NCBI RefSeq assembly: GCF_005298075.1
Contig: NZ_SZZH01000001.1
Location: 248,001 to 312,000 of the forward strand
Reading direction: 5' to 3'
From: Nakamurella flava
GTDB taxonomy: Bacteria; Actinomycetota; Actinomycetes; Mycobacteriales; Nakamurellaceae
Length of the DNA stretch: 64,000 nucleotides
The translations under genes were made by a program, and so were the position numbers. The notes beneath the pieces were generated by a model. It was not told where the DNA came from. It did not search any database and worked only from the letters and a program-made list of their open reading frames with translations. Below are positions 54,435-63,214 of the stretch, in pieces; position 1 is the stretch's first letter, and each line of letters opens with the position of its first letter.

Positions 54435-55364
54435 ATGAACTTCGACCTGCTCTTTCTCCTGATGGCTGCTGGTGGTGGCTTCTTTGCCGCCGCCATCGGC
54501 GCACTCCACGCCTTCATCTTCACCGGCTTCATGGTGTTGCTGGGCAATGCCGTGATCATGGCCGGCGGAGGCCCGGCCTTCCTGAACGACGTGGCCTTCG
54601 GTCCGGTCTTCGGCCCGCACATCGCGTTCGCGGGCGGCGTCGCCGCGGCTGCGTACGCCGCGCGGGTCAGCGACAAGGTGGGCGGCAAGGACATCGGCGT
54701 TCCGCTGATCTCCATCGAGCGCATCGACGTGCTGCTCGTGGGCGCCGGGTTCGGCATGCTGGGCTACCTCATCAACCTCGGGGTCACGAAGATCCCGTGG
54801 TTCGGCACCCACACCGACACCGTCGCGTTCACCGTCGTCGTCTCGGCGATCATCGTCCGGCTGGCCATCGGTCGCGGCAGCCTGTTCGGCAACATCGACC
54901 AGCAGGCCGCCGGCTGGGGCCGCTTCGCGCCGAAGGACTCGGCCGCGTGGGTCCGCTACCACGAGAAGTTCGTGCCGAACTCGTTCCTCGGCTTCTTCGT
55001 CGGTCTGCTGTCCTCCGGGCTGGCCATGCTGCTGGCGCGGGCCTACCCCGATCTGGCGATCGCCACGGTGTTCTTCGGCATTTCGGCCGTCTCGCTGTTC
55101 TTCCTCAGCCTGGGCCTGAGCTTCCCCGTGACCCACCACATCACCCTGATCGCGGCGGTCGCCACCGTGAACTTCCTGCCCATCGTCGGCAACGAGATCG
55201 GCACCCTGTTCATCGGTGCGATCGCCGGCATGGTCGCCGCCTGGTTCGCGGAGTTCTTCGCCCGGTTCCTGCACGACCACGGCAACACCCACATCGATCC
55301 GCCGGCGGCCGCCATCTGGCCTGCCACCACGATCGTCCTGGCGCTTGCCGGGGTGCTCGCCTGA
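54435..55364 (+). CDS. Unrecognised polytopic membrane protein, candidate polyol transporter
   Basis: 309 residues from the ATG at 54435 (GGAAGG upstream). About eight or nine hydrophobic segments, starting MNFDLLFLLMAAGGGFFAA with no signal peptide. Two parts look alike: FGPVFGPHIAFAGGVAAAA (~residues 55-75) and FPVTHHITLIAAVATV (~230-246), each with a Pro-x-His pattern before a small-residue helix, suggesting an internal repeat with re-entrant loops. I do not recognise a transporter family. Its promoter contains operator G, shared with the GlpK-like gene, and the regulon has no other membrane transporter, so a role in polyol uptake is the simplest inference. Confidence 0.8.
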   Translation: MNFDLLFLLMAAGGGFFAAAIGALHAFIFTGFMVLLGNAVIMAGGGPAFLNDVAFGPVFGPHIAFAGGVAAAAYAARVSDKVGGKDIGVPLISIERIDVLLVGAGFGMLGYLINLGVTKIPWFGTHTDTVAFTVVVSAIIVRLAIGRGSLFGNIDQQAAGWGRFAPKDSAAWVRYHEKFVPNSFLGFFVGLLSSGLAMLLARAYPDLAIATVFFGISAVSLFFLSLGLSFPVTHHITLIAAVATVNFLPIVGNEIGTLFIGAIAGMVAAWFAEFFARFLHDHGNTHIDPPAAAIWPATTIVLALAGVLA

Positions 55365-55446
55365 TCTGCTGGGTGACCAGCAGCGGGATGCATACCCGCG
55401 AAGTGTCCACCGTCGGCCGGTAACCTGGTCGGGTCGGATCTTCCGG

Positions 55447-55484
55447 ACAGAGCCCGTCCTCCGCCACAGGGGGACGGGCTCTGT
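55447..55484 (+). terminator. Terminator after the membrane protein gene
   Basis: Perfect 13-bp stem ACAGAGCCCGTCC (55447-55459) with 55472-55484, 12-nt loop, marking the right end of the polyol regulon. Confidence 0.8.
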
Positions 55485-55674
55485 TCCGTTTCCGGCCCCG
55501 GTCGTCGCCGCCCGCGTGGCCCGTCGGAACCCTTCGAGCCAGCGGGCCCGCCGCCCCGCGCCGGGCGGGCCGGGGTCATCACAGACGACCACTGCCCACG
55601 ATCACCGCCCTTGACCACTGCCCATGACCGTCGCCGGACCACTGTCCGGTCGATCTGTGAAACGAGGCCATCAC

Positions 55675-56499
55675 GTGCTGGAACTCCCCCTGGACCTGTC
55701 CCGGACCCGGGCCGTCATCCTCGACGTCGACGGCACCATCGCCGGCTCCGACCACCGGGTCGCCGACCGCACCATCCGGGCCATGCGCGAGCTGGACCGG
55801 GCCGGTCTCGCCGTCATGCTGGCCACCGGCCGTTCCCGCTCGAACGTCCTGGACCTCTCCCGGGAGGCCGAGCTACGGGCGCCCCAGATCAGCTGCAACG
55901 GCGGGGTGACCACGGATCCGGTGTCCGGGGAGGATCTTCGCGTGCGCACGATGGACCCGGTCGAGGTGCGGGCGATGGTGACGCTCCACGAACGCACCGG
56001 GCAGGACTTCACCTGGTGGACCGCCGACGGCATCTACGTGACCACGCCCGCCCTGCAGCGAACCCTGCTGGCGTTCAACGACTCCGACGTCGTGTTGGCG
56101 TCGGCCAACCAGCTCGACGAGACGGCCGTGCTCAAGGCCATGGTGTGGGGAACGAAGGCGCAACTCGACGCCATCTCGCCGGAAGTCAGCGAACTGGTGC
56201 CCCGGGCGACCCGGTCGATGGACGAGTTCTGGGAGATCTCGGCCCCGGACGCGAGCAAGTGGGCCGCCGTCGCCTTCGTTCTCGACCGGCTCGGCATCGA
56301 CCCCGCCCTGGTGGCCGGTGCCGGTGACGGTGGCAACGACGCCGTCTGGATGGAGCAGGTCGGCGCGCCGGTCGCGATGGGCAACGCCCGTCCCGAGGCC
56401 GTCGCGGCCGCCCGGGCCCAGATCGGGCACCACGACCAGGAGGGGGCGGCGGAATTCCTGGAGGAGATCGCCCGGCAGATCGGGTGTCCGGTCGGCTGA
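55675..56499 (+). CDS. Cof-type HAD-IIB sugar phosphatase
   Basis: 274 residues from a GTG at 55675, chosen because GAGG lies 7 bases upstream; an ATG at 55624 in the same frame lacks a ribosome site. HAD motif I RAVILDVDGTIAGSDH, motif II VMLATGRSRSNV, motif IV AGAGDGGNDAVWMEQVG with the GDGxND of HAD-IIB proteins. Cof-like enzymes dephosphorylate sugar or cofactor phosphates. It lies just outside the regulon terminator and has no operator copy upstream, so its link to polyol metabolism is uncertain. Confidence 0.87.
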   Translation: MLELPLDLSRTRAVILDVDGTIAGSDHRVADRTIRAMRELDRAGLAVMLATGRSRSNVLDLSREAELRAPQISCNGGVTTDPVSGEDLRVRTMDPVEVRAMVTLHERTGQDFTWWTADGIYVTTPALQRTLLAFNDSDVVLASANQLDETAVLKAMVWGTKAQLDAISPEVSELVPRATRSMDEFWEISAPDASKWAAVAFVLDRLGIDPALVAGAGDGGNDAVWMEQVGAPVAMGNARPEAVAAARAQIGHHDQEGAAEFLEEIARQIGCPVG

Positions 56500-56733
56500 G
56501 CCGGGATGGGTCGCCGGACGCGCGGGGTGATGGCGATCAGGCTGTGGATCGACCCGCCGGGCGGGTGGAAGATGGCGGCAGTCGGGCTGTGGACGTGCTC
56601 CCGCCGTTTGCCGGGGGAGATGCTGGGTATTCGGCAGCAGGCCCCATCGCCGGTGACGGGGCTGTCGGCTTCACCGGTTCCACGACGCGTCTCGGGCCCC
56701 GACGTGTCCCCTCGCTCGATTCAGGAGTACCCC

Positions 56734-57759
56734 ATGCGTGACTTCGCCTGCCCGCACTGCGGCCAGCAGCTCGCCTTCGAGAACTCGAAGTGCTTGAACT
56801 GCGGCAACAACCTCGGTTTCGATCTGGCCGACCGCCAGTTCGCCGTGGTGGGGCCGGACGGCACGACTCCGGCCCAGCCGCCGCGCCGGGTCTGCGACAA
56901 CCTCAACGTGGCGGCCTGCAACTGGTTGGTGCCCGTGGAGGGGACCGGTCTGTGCCGGTCCTGCTCACTGACCCGCACCCGGCCCGCTGACGGTGACGCG
57001 GCGATGCCCCAGTTCGCCGAGGCGGAGGCGGCCAAGCGGCGGGTCATCGTCGAGCTGGTCGAACTGGGTCTCCCCATCAAGGACCGCACGGAGGATCCGG
57101 ACACCGGTCTGGTCTTCGACCTGCTGTCCAGCGAGCACCAGCAGGTGATGACCGGGCACGACAACGGTCTGATCACCCTGGATCTGGCCGAGGGTGACGA
57201 CGTCCACCGCGAGCAGCTGCGGATCTCGATGAGCGAGCCCTATCGAACCCTGCTCGGGCACTTCCGTCACGAGATCGGCCACTACTTCTTCTTCAAGCTC
57301 GCCGAGACCGGTGAGCCCCGGCAGCGGTTCGAGGAGCTGTTCGGCGACCCGGACACCAGCTACCAGGACGCCCTCGACCGGCACTACTCCCAGGGGCCGC
57401 CGTCGGACTGGGAGCAGGACTATGTCTCCTCCTACGCCACCATGCACCCGGCGGAGGACTGGGCCGAGACGTTCGCGCACTACCTGCACATCCGCGACAC
57501 GCTCGACACCGCCGCCGCTTTCGGCATGGCTCCGGCCGGCGCCGCCGCCACCCAGCCGCTGGTCGGGGATGTCGGATTCGATCGCATCATCGCTCTGTGG
57601 CTGCCGCTGTCCTGGTCGCTGAACATGATCAACCGGTCGATGGGTCACAAGGATCTCTACCCGTTCGTGCTCCCGCCCAAGGTGCTGGACAAGATGCGGC
57701 TGGTGCACCACCTGGTCGCCGCGTCCGACACCCCAGCCGTGGTCAACGCCGCGGTCTGA
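56734..57759 (+). CDS. Zinc-ribbon putative zinc-binding metallopeptidase
   Basis: 341 residues from the ATG at 56734 (CAGGAG ribosome site). N-terminal zinc ribbon CPHCGQQLAFENSKCLNCG (~5-23) and a second cysteine set CNWLVPVEGTGLCRSC. The catalytic HExxH is in FRHEIGHYFF (~residues 178-183), with an acidic DWAETFAHYLH segment downstream as probable third ligand region. Matches the Peptidase_Mx type of putative metallopeptidases (PF15887, by memory). Cytosolic by sequence, function unknown. Followed by a terminator shared with the sortase. Confidence 0.85.
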   Translation: MRDFACPHCGQQLAFENSKCLNCGNNLGFDLADRQFAVVGPDGTTPAQPPRRVCDNLNVAACNWLVPVEGTGLCRSCSLTRTRPADGDAAMPQFAEAEAAKRRVIVELVELGLPIKDRTEDPDTGLVFDLLSSEHQQVMTGHDNGLITLDLAEGDDVHREQLRISMSEPYRTLLGHFRHEIGHYFFFKLAETGEPRQRFEELFGDPDTSYQDALDRHYSQGPPSDWEQDYVSSYATMHPAEDWAETFAHYLHIRDTLDTAAAFGMAPAGAAATQPLVGDVGFDRIIALWLPLSWSLNMINRSMGHKDLYPFVLPPKVLDKMRLVHHLVAASDTPAVVNAAV

Positions 57760-57766
57760 GTCAACC

Positions 57767-57809
57767 CAGCCCCGCCCGCGGTCGACCTCGTCGGCCACGG
57801 GTGGGGCTG
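57767..57809. terminator. Bidirectional terminator, metallopeptidase / sortase
   Basis: CAGCCCCGCCCG (57767-57778) with CGGGTGGGGCTG (57798-57809), 11 of 12 pairs, between convergent genes. Confidence 0.65.
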
Positions 57810-57815
57810 TGTCGT

Positions 57816-58685
57816 CTACGCGGAGCGGGACGAGGTGAGCGACGCGAACGCGATGATGTTGTCCTCGTAGCTACCGGCGTCACTGTCGAACACCCCGCCG
57901 CAGGTGATCAATCGCAGCCCGGCGTGATCGAGATTGCCGTACACCCGCTGGGTCGGAAACTGCGCCTTGGGCACGTCCTCCACGGAGTCGACGGTGAAGA
58001 CGGCGACGCTGCCATCCGCCCGCGAGATCTCGATGGCGTCGCCGGCCTGCAGCTTCTTGAGGTCATAGAAGACACCGGGGCCGAAACGCCGGGAATCCAC
58101 GTGGCCGAGGATGATCGCCGGCCCCAGCGCTCCCGGTTCCGGTGAGTCGCGGAACCAGCCGGCTCCGGCGTCCGGATCGTCCAGTGACGGGACCTCGACG
58201 GTGCCGTCGGGGTTGCGCCCCAAAGTCGACAGCGGCGACGACACGCCGATCGCCGGCACCGACAGCGAGACCGGAGCCGAGTCCGGCAGGGATAGCGGCG
58301 TTCCCGCGGAGGCCGGTGCGGAAGGGGCCGAAAGCGTCGGATCGGTCGCGACTGCGGCCGGAGAGGGGGCGGTCGAGACTGGGGCGGTCCCTGGAGCCTC
58401 GACGGTTGCCGAGGTGAGGGAGCTCGAAGACTCGGTGCCGGCCGATGGAGTGGTCGCCGGCGCTGAGGTCGTCGCCGAGGCCGGCGGGACAGTCGCGGTG
58501 TCGGCCGGCCCGGCACAGGCGGTGAGGCCGAGCGTGATCGCCGCGACCAGCGCGGCCACGACACGTCGAGGGCCGCGGCGAGCGCCCTTCGTCCGCGGCC
58601 GGGTTCGTACGGGTACCGCGGTGGGAGTGGCTCCCGTCGGCGGGGGGACGTCCGGTCCGGGCGACAGAGCGCGGTGACTGGTCAC
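57816..58685 (-). CDS. Class F sortase with lipobox
   Basis: 289 residues from a GTG at 58685 (GAAGGA upstream). The N-terminal basic segment RTRPRTKGARRGPRR leads to a hydrophobic stretch ending LGLTACAGP, a lipobox (LTAC) that would make this a lipoprotein instead of a membrane-helix sortase. A Ser/Thr/Ala/Pro linker (~65-145) is followed by the sortase domain: His in AIILGHVDSRRF, Cys in LRLITCGGVFD, a final strand YEDNIIAFASL. The usual Arg after the Cys is not obvious, so the third active-site residue is unclear. Divergent from mntH. Confidence 0.87.
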   Translation of the reverse strand: MTSHRALSPGPDVPPPTGATPTAVPVRTRPRTKGARRGPRRVVAALVAAITLGLTACAGPADTATVPPASATTSAPATTPSAGTESSSSLTSATVEAPGTAPVSTAPSPAAVATDPTLSAPSAPASAGTPLSLPDSAPVSLSVPAIGVSSPLSTLGRNPDGTVEVPSLDDPDAGAGWFRDSPEPGALGPAIILGHVDSRRFGPGVFYDLKKLQAGDAIEISRADGSVAVFTVDSVEDVPKAQFPTQRVYGNLDHAGLRLITCGGVFDSDAGSYEDNIIAFASLTSSRSA

Positions 58686-58793
58686 TCTCGTCCTTCGCGG
58701 CGGGTCAGGGACCGGATGGGTCAAATTGCGCTCGGGCCGGCACTTCTTTCGCCACAGACCCATCCGGGTCCGGCCGGTCACCGAATGGAGCGC
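58686..58793. promoter_or_regulatory. Divergent region, sortase / mntH
   Basis: 108 bp. An AT-richer CAAATTGCGC at ~58730-58740 and CACTTCTTTC at ~58741-58750 are the only notable elements. No manganese riboswitch (yybP-ykoY) fold and no clear MntR box were recognised. Confidence 0.3.
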
Positions 58794-60149
58794 ATGGCCC
58801 TGATCAGCACCGCCGCCGGGGGCGGCCGCCGCGCGGTCCGACCTGTCGCTCCGGCCTCGCCGGCTCCGGACCCGGTGTCCCCGGTCGACGGAGGTCCGTC
58901 GCCGGTCGGCGCGAGCAGTCGATGGCGTCGCCTCGTGCTGCGCCTCGGGTGTCTGGGTCCGGCCTTCGTCGCCGCCGTCGCCTACGTCGATCCGGGTAAC
59001 GTCGCGGCCAACCTGCAGGCCGGTGCGCAGTACGGCTACCTGCTGGTGTGGGTGCTGGTCCTGGCGGTGGCCGCGGCCGGGGTGGTGCAGTTCCTGTCGG
59101 CCAAAGTCGGGCTGGTGACGGGTCTGTCGCTTCCGGAACTCTTGGGACGGCGACTGGCGCGGCGCTCGCGGCTGGCCTTTTGGGTCCAGGCCGAGGGCGT
59201 GGCCATGGCCACCGATCTCGCCGAGGTGGTCGGCGGGGCGATCGCCCTCTGGATCCTGTTCGACCTGCCACTCGTGGTCGGCGGAGCGATCTCCGGCGTC
59301 GTCGCGATGGGCCTGCTGACGATCCAGAGCGCCCGGGGGCAGCGTTCGTTCGAGCGCGTGGTCACCGGGTTCCTCGCGATCATCGCCATCGGTTTCGTGG
59401 CCGGTCTGTTCGTGGCCCCGCCGTCGCCGGGCGGTGTGGCCGCCGGTCTCGTGCCGCGCTTCGACGGGACGGACTCGGTGCTGTTGGCCGCCGCGATGAT
59501 GGGCGCCACGGTCATGCCCCACGCCGTGTACCTGCACTCGGCCCTCAGCCGGGACCGTTTCGGACGGGTCGGACCCGGCCCGCGTCGTCGTCGGCTGTTG
59601 TCGGCGACCCGCCTGGACGTCACCGTCGCGATGGTCCTGGCCGGGGGAGTCAACATCGCCATGCTGCTGGTGGCGGCGTCGGGTCTGCACGGGCTGGGCG
59701 GGTCGGCCCATGACCCGGCCACCATCGAGGGGGCGCATGCCGCCATCAGCGACACCCTCGGCCCCTCGATCGGGGTGATGTTCGCGATCGGTCTGCTCGC
59801 CTCCGGGCTCGCGTCCACGTCGGTGGGCAGCTACGCCGGCGGCGTCATCATGGAGGGGTTGCTGCAACGACGCATGCCTGCTGTCCTGCGCCGCGTCGTC
59901 ACCCTGATCCCGGCTCTGCTCATCCTGGCCCTCGGGGCGGACCCCACCTCTGTGCTCATCGTTTCTCAGGTGGTCCTGTCCTTCGGGCTGCCTTTCGTGC
60001 TCGTCCCGCTGATGCGGATGACCTCGAATGCCGAGCTCATGGGACCCGATGTCAACGGGCGCGGGACCAGGCTCGTGGGCTGGTCCATCGTCATCGCCAT
60101 CGTGGTCCTCAATATATTTCTGATCGCCGGAGTTTTTCTCGGATTCTGA
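58794..60149 (+). CDS. mntH: NRAMP-family manganese/iron transporter
   Basis: 451 residues from the ATG at 58794 (GGAG just upstream; ATG at 58785 is an alternative). Eleven or so helices; the two NRAMP metal-binding signatures are present: DPGN in VAYVDPGNVAAN (helix 1) and MPHAVYLHSAL with the Met-Pro-His of helix 6. Imports Mn2+ (and Fe2+) with protons. It stands in front of two ferritin-like genes, so metal handling may be linked. Confidence 0.93.
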   Translation: MALISTAAGGGRRAVRPVAPASPAPDPVSPVDGGPSPVGASSRWRRLVLRLGCLGPAFVAAVAYVDPGNVAANLQAGAQYGYLLVWVLVLAVAAAGVVQFLSAKVGLVTGLSLPELLGRRLARRSRLAFWVQAEGVAMATDLAEVVGGAIALWILFDLPLVVGGAISGVVAMGLLTIQSARGQRSFERVVTGFLAIIAIGFVAGLFVAPPSPGGVAAGLVPRFDGTDSVLLAAAMMGATVMPHAVYLHSALSRDRFGRVGPGPRRRRLLSATRLDVTVAMVLAGGVNIAMLLVAASGLHGLGGSAHDPATIEGAHAAISDTLGPSIGVMFAIGLLASGLASTSVGSYAGGVIMEGLLQRRMPAVLRRVVTLIPALLILALGADPTSVLIVSQVVLSFGLPFVLVPLMRMTSNAELMGPDVNGRGTRLVGWSIVIAIVVLNIFLIAGVFLGF

Positions 60150-60228
60150 CCCATCCGATCGCTCTCTCGGGTCGAAGTATCGACAGCAGGCCAATGGGGC
60201 ACTGCGGGTGATGTAAGGAGAACGGCTG

Positions 60229-60903
60229 ATGGCTGATCGAAGGATCTTCGATGGTAAGCCGGTGTTGGAATTCAGCACCGGCCTGCAACGGCGCAGTTTC
60301 CTGAAGTACGCCGGTCTGGTCGGTGTCGGTGCCGGCCTGGTGGTCGGCGGTGGGGTGTTCGGCGGCGGTGTCGCCGGGGCGGCCACCACGGGCGTCTCGG
60401 GTCGCGCGGCGGCGGCGGCGATCGACATGTCGGACATCGACATCCTCAACTATGCATTGACTCTCGAGTACCTGGAGGCGGACTTCTACGCCACCGGTCT
60501 GGCTGCGGGGCTGCTCAGCGATCGCGAGCTCGAACTCGTCACCCCGATCGGGGATCACGAGAACCAGCACGTCTCGGCGGTCACCGAGGCCGTCAAGGCG
60601 TTCGGTGGAACGCCCGCGACCAAGCCCAAGATCACCTACCCGGCCGGGGTCTTCGACAGCCGGGACAGCTTCCTCAAGAATGCCTCGGTCTTCGAGGAGC
60701 TCGGCGTGACGGCCTATCACGGCCAGGTCCCGCTCATCAAGGACGCCGATGTGCTGGCGTCGGCGGCCTCCATCGCCGGGGTCGAATCCCGGCATGCGGC
60801 GGTGGTGGCCGCATTGATCGCCGGGAATCCGTTCCCGAATCCCATCGAAGCCAATGCCTCGATGGATCAGGTTCTGGCCACCGTCAAGCCCTTCATCTCC
60901 TGA
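60229..60903 (+). CDS. Tat-exported ferritin-like (Ferritin_2) protein
   Basis: 224 residues with AAGGAG ribosome site. Twin-arginine signal QRRSFLKYAG at ~20-29 and hydrophobic region to ~residue 55. The mature part is a ferritin-like four-helix bundle: [17 protein letters not shown] (~76-92), ENQHVSAVTEAV, and SRHAAVVAALIAG, with Glu and His residues spaced for a di-metal site. This is the Ferritin_2 / desiccation-related type; enzymatic activity unknown. 18 bp upstream of a second ferritin-like gene and close to tatACB. Confidence 0.9.
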   Translation: MADRRIFDGKPVLEFSTGLQRRSFLKYAGLVGVGAGLVVGGGVFGGGVAGAATTGVSGRAAAAAIDMSDIDILNYALTLEYLEADFYATGLAAGLLSDRELELVTPIGDHENQHVSAVTEAVKAFGGTPATKPKITYPAGVFDSRDSFLKNASVFEELGVTAYHGQVPLIKDADVLASAASIAGVESRHAAVVAALIAGNPFPNPIEANASMDQVLATVKPFIS

Positions 60904-60921
60904 GCCGGAAAGGAAACGACA

Positions 60922-61686
60922 ATGTCGCGACAGGATTTCGTGCGCGGTCAGATGACCAGCCTCAATTCGGCCCAGGCGTTGGGTGCTCTGAACAATCGGT
61001 GGGCCTACGCCCGGGCCGAGGATTTCGGCAGTGACATCGACGTGCTGAACTACGCCCTCACCCTGGAGTACCTGGAGGCGGCGTTCTACCAGCAGGGCAA
61101 CAAGGCCGGCCTGCTCTCCGGGACCGAGCAGCAGTACCTCGGGACCATCCAGTCTGACGAGGAGTTCCACGTCAGCGCCCTACAGGACACCATCAAGAAG
61201 CTGGGTGGCACCCCCGTCGAGGCGCCGTGGGTCGACTTCGGCGGCTCTTTCGCCGACCGCACCTCCTACCTCACCACCAGCGTGACATTCGAGAACGTCG
61301 GCGTCGGCGCCTACCTGGGGGCGGCCGGCTACATCAAGGACAAGGCGATCCTGCAGGCCGCGGCCGGCATCTTCGGGGTCGAGGCCCGGCACGCCGCCGT
61401 GGTCGCCGACCTGCTGGGTTTGCCCGCCGAGGGCGGGGTCTACAAGGGAGCGTTCGAGACGCCGATCGCCAAGGCCGACGTGCTGACGGCGGTGGCCCCG
61501 TTCCTGTCCCAGATGAGCGGCGGCATGCCGTCCGGGGCGCCGGAGACCGGTGGTGGCAGCACCGCCGTCGGCCAGGGGCCGAACGCCGGGCTGATCGCCG
61601 CCGGTGGCGCGGCCCTCCTCGGCGCTGCCGCCTACGCCGGGCACAAGTTGACCGACCGCTCGGCCGAGGGCACCGACCAGGCCTGA
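60922..61686 (+). CDS. Ferritin-like protein with C-terminal membrane anchor
   Basis: 254 residues. Paralogous to the preceding gene: [20 protein letters not shown] (~36-55), [12 protein letters not shown] and [12 protein letters not shown]. It has no N-terminal signal peptide. After the bundle come [10 protein letters not shown] (~205-216), a hydrophobic helix [18 protein letters not shown] and HKLTDR: either a tail anchor or a sortase-like sorting signal (xPxTG-related). Export could depend on pairing with the Tat-carrying neighbour. Confidence 0.88.
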   Translation: MSRQDFVRGQMTSLNSAQALGALNNRWAYARAEDFGSDIDVLNYALTLEYLEAAFYQQGNKAGLLSGTEQQYLGTIQSDEEFHVSALQDTIKKLGGTPVEAPWVDFGGSFADRTSYLTTSVTFENVGVGAYLGAAGYIKDKAILQAAAGIFGVEARHAAVVADLLGLPAEGGVYKGAFETPIAKADVLTAVAPFLSQMSGGMPSGAPETGGGSTAVGQGPNAGLIAAGGAALLGAAAYAGHKLTDRSAEGTDQA

Positions 61687-61838
61687 TGTGTCGAGCTCCC
61701 GCCGGACGGGCGAGGCGAACGCGTCACCGCAACGCCCGTCCGTCGGGGGCCGCCCCCGCAGCACCACATCCCTGCACCGCACCCGGCGCGCCGGTCCCGT
61801 CCGGCCGCCTCACATCGATGGAAAGAGGTGTGTTCGTC

Positions 61839-62129
61839 ATGGGCGGACTGTCCTGGTGGCACTGGCTCGTCATTCTCGCCGTCTTCATCCTGCTGTTCGG
61901 GGCCAAGAAGCTCCCCGATGCGGCGCGCGGCGTCGGACGTTCCCTGCGCATCCTCAAGTCCGAGGTGAGCGCCATGTCCGACGACGAGAAGGAGCAGACC
62001 GTCGCCCCGGCCCCGCCGGTGACCCCGGTGGCACCGGCAGTCGCGCTGACGGTCCCGGTCACTCCGGCGCCCGCGACTCCGGCCACGGTGGCCCAGCCGG
62101 CGCCCGTCGCGTCCGTCAACGGCCGCTGA
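61839..62129 (+). CDS. tatA: Sec-independent translocase protein TatA
   Basis: 96 residues from the ATG at 61839 (AAAGAGG upstream; ATG 61818 is in frame). N-terminal helix [18 protein letters not shown], hinge [16 protein letters not shown] and amphipathic helix [12 protein letters not shown], then a Pro/Ala/Val tail. Forms the protein-conducting part of the Tat pore. First gene of a tatA-tatC-tatB order that follows the ferritin-like genes. Confidence 0.93.
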   Translation: MGGLSWWHWLVILAVFILLFGAKKLPDAARGVGRSLRILKSEVSAMSDDEKEQTVAPAPPVTPVAPAVALTVPVTPAPATPATVAQPAPVASVNGR

Positions 62130-62218
62130 CCATCCCGGACCGGCGGACGCCGGTCATCGACCCCGGTCCCGGAGCACCCGCCATCGGGTGACCCGGGGCC
62201 CCGGGGAAGGAGCACGTC

Positions 62219-63214
62219 ATGCCCGCTGCCCCGTCCGAACGACCGTCCGGGATTCCACCCCGATCCGACCGGCGCATCCGGTCCCGGCTGGGTCGAGTCC
62301 GCACCGCCGTCGCTCGCCGCCTGTCGTTCCGCCGGGCGCCGCGACCGGTCGACGGGACCATGGCCCTGCGGGACCATCTCATGGAGCTCCGCCGGCGGGT
62401 GTTCCTCGCGGCGCTCGGCCTGTTCGTGGGGACGGTGGTCGGCTTCGTCTGGTTCGCCCACGGCCCGTGGTTCCTCGGCCTGCGTTCCCTCGGTGACATC
62501 CTGACCGCCCCGTACTGTTCCGTGCCCGCGCAGTACCGCATCTCGCTCGGCCCCACCGGCGCCGAATGCCGACTGCTGGCCACCGGCCCGTTCTCCGCGG
62601 TGGAGTTTCGGCTCAAGGCGGCGCTGCTGGCCGGGACCGTCCTGAGCGCGCCGATCTGGCTCGGCCAGTTGTGGGGGTTCGTGACCCCGGGGCTGTACGC
62701 GAAGGAGCGACGGTATGCCCGCGTCTTCGCCGGTCTGGGCGGGGTCCTGTTCGCCGCTGGCGCGGTGCTGGCCTACGTCGTCGTCGGGGAGGGTCTGACC
62801 GTGCTGCTGGGATTCGGTGGCGAGACCACGGTGTCCGCGCTGACCCCGGAGAGCTACTTCACCTTCATCATCTCGATGCTGCTCATCTTCGGGGTGTCCT
62901 TCGAGTTGCCGCTGATGCTCATCCTGCTGAACCGGGTCGGCGTGGTGACCGGAGCCGCCTTGGCCCGCTCGCGGCGGTACGCCATCTTCGGATTGGTCGT
63001 CTTCGCCGGTCTGGTCGTCCCGGGCAACGACCCCATCACCATGGGCGCCCTGGCCGTCTCGCTCTCGGTGCTGTTCGAGGTCGCCGTCCAGGTCGCCCGC
63101 CTGCACGATCGTTCGCTGGCCCGGCGCCAGGCCCGAGCCGCACTGCACGACGACGAGCCGTCGGCGCTCGAGGACATCAGCGTCGGTTCGTCGACAGGAT
63201 CAGGGAGGGCATGA
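62219..63214 (+). CDS. tatC: Sec-independent translocase protein TatC
   Basis: 331 residues with GGAAGGAG upstream. A ~45-residue basic N-terminal extension precedes the TatC start signature MALRDHLMELRRRV; six membrane helices follow, with FVTPGLYAKERRYAR, the conserved region after helix 2, and SFELPLMLILLNRVGVV. TatC recognises the twin-arginine signal. Stop overlaps the tatB start region (ATGATG). Confidence 0.95.
   Translation: MPAAPSERPSGIPPRSDRRIRSRLGRVRTAVARRLSFRRAPRPVDGTMALRDHLMELRRRVFLAALGLFVGTVVGFVWFAHGPWFLGLRSLGDILTAPYCSVPAQYRISLGPTGAECRLLATGPFSAVEFRLKAALLAGTVLSAPIWLGQLWGFVTPGLYAKERRYARVFAGLGGVLFAAGAVLAYVVVGEGLTVLLGFGGETTVSALTPESYFTFIISMLLIFGVSFELPLMLILLNRVGVVTGAALARSRRYAIFGLVVFAGLVVPGNDPITMGALAVSLSVLFEVAVQVARLHDRSLARRQARAALHDDEPSALEDISVGSSTGSGRA

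Noticed and set aside
58686-58793. Manganese riboswitch before mntH
   Set aside because: The gap is short and the paired yybP-ykoY loop sequences are absent.
58686-60449. Minus-strand extension of the sortase frame opposite mntH
   Set aside because: No family sequence, antisense to a clear NRAMP gene; the sortase start at 58685 has a ribosome site.
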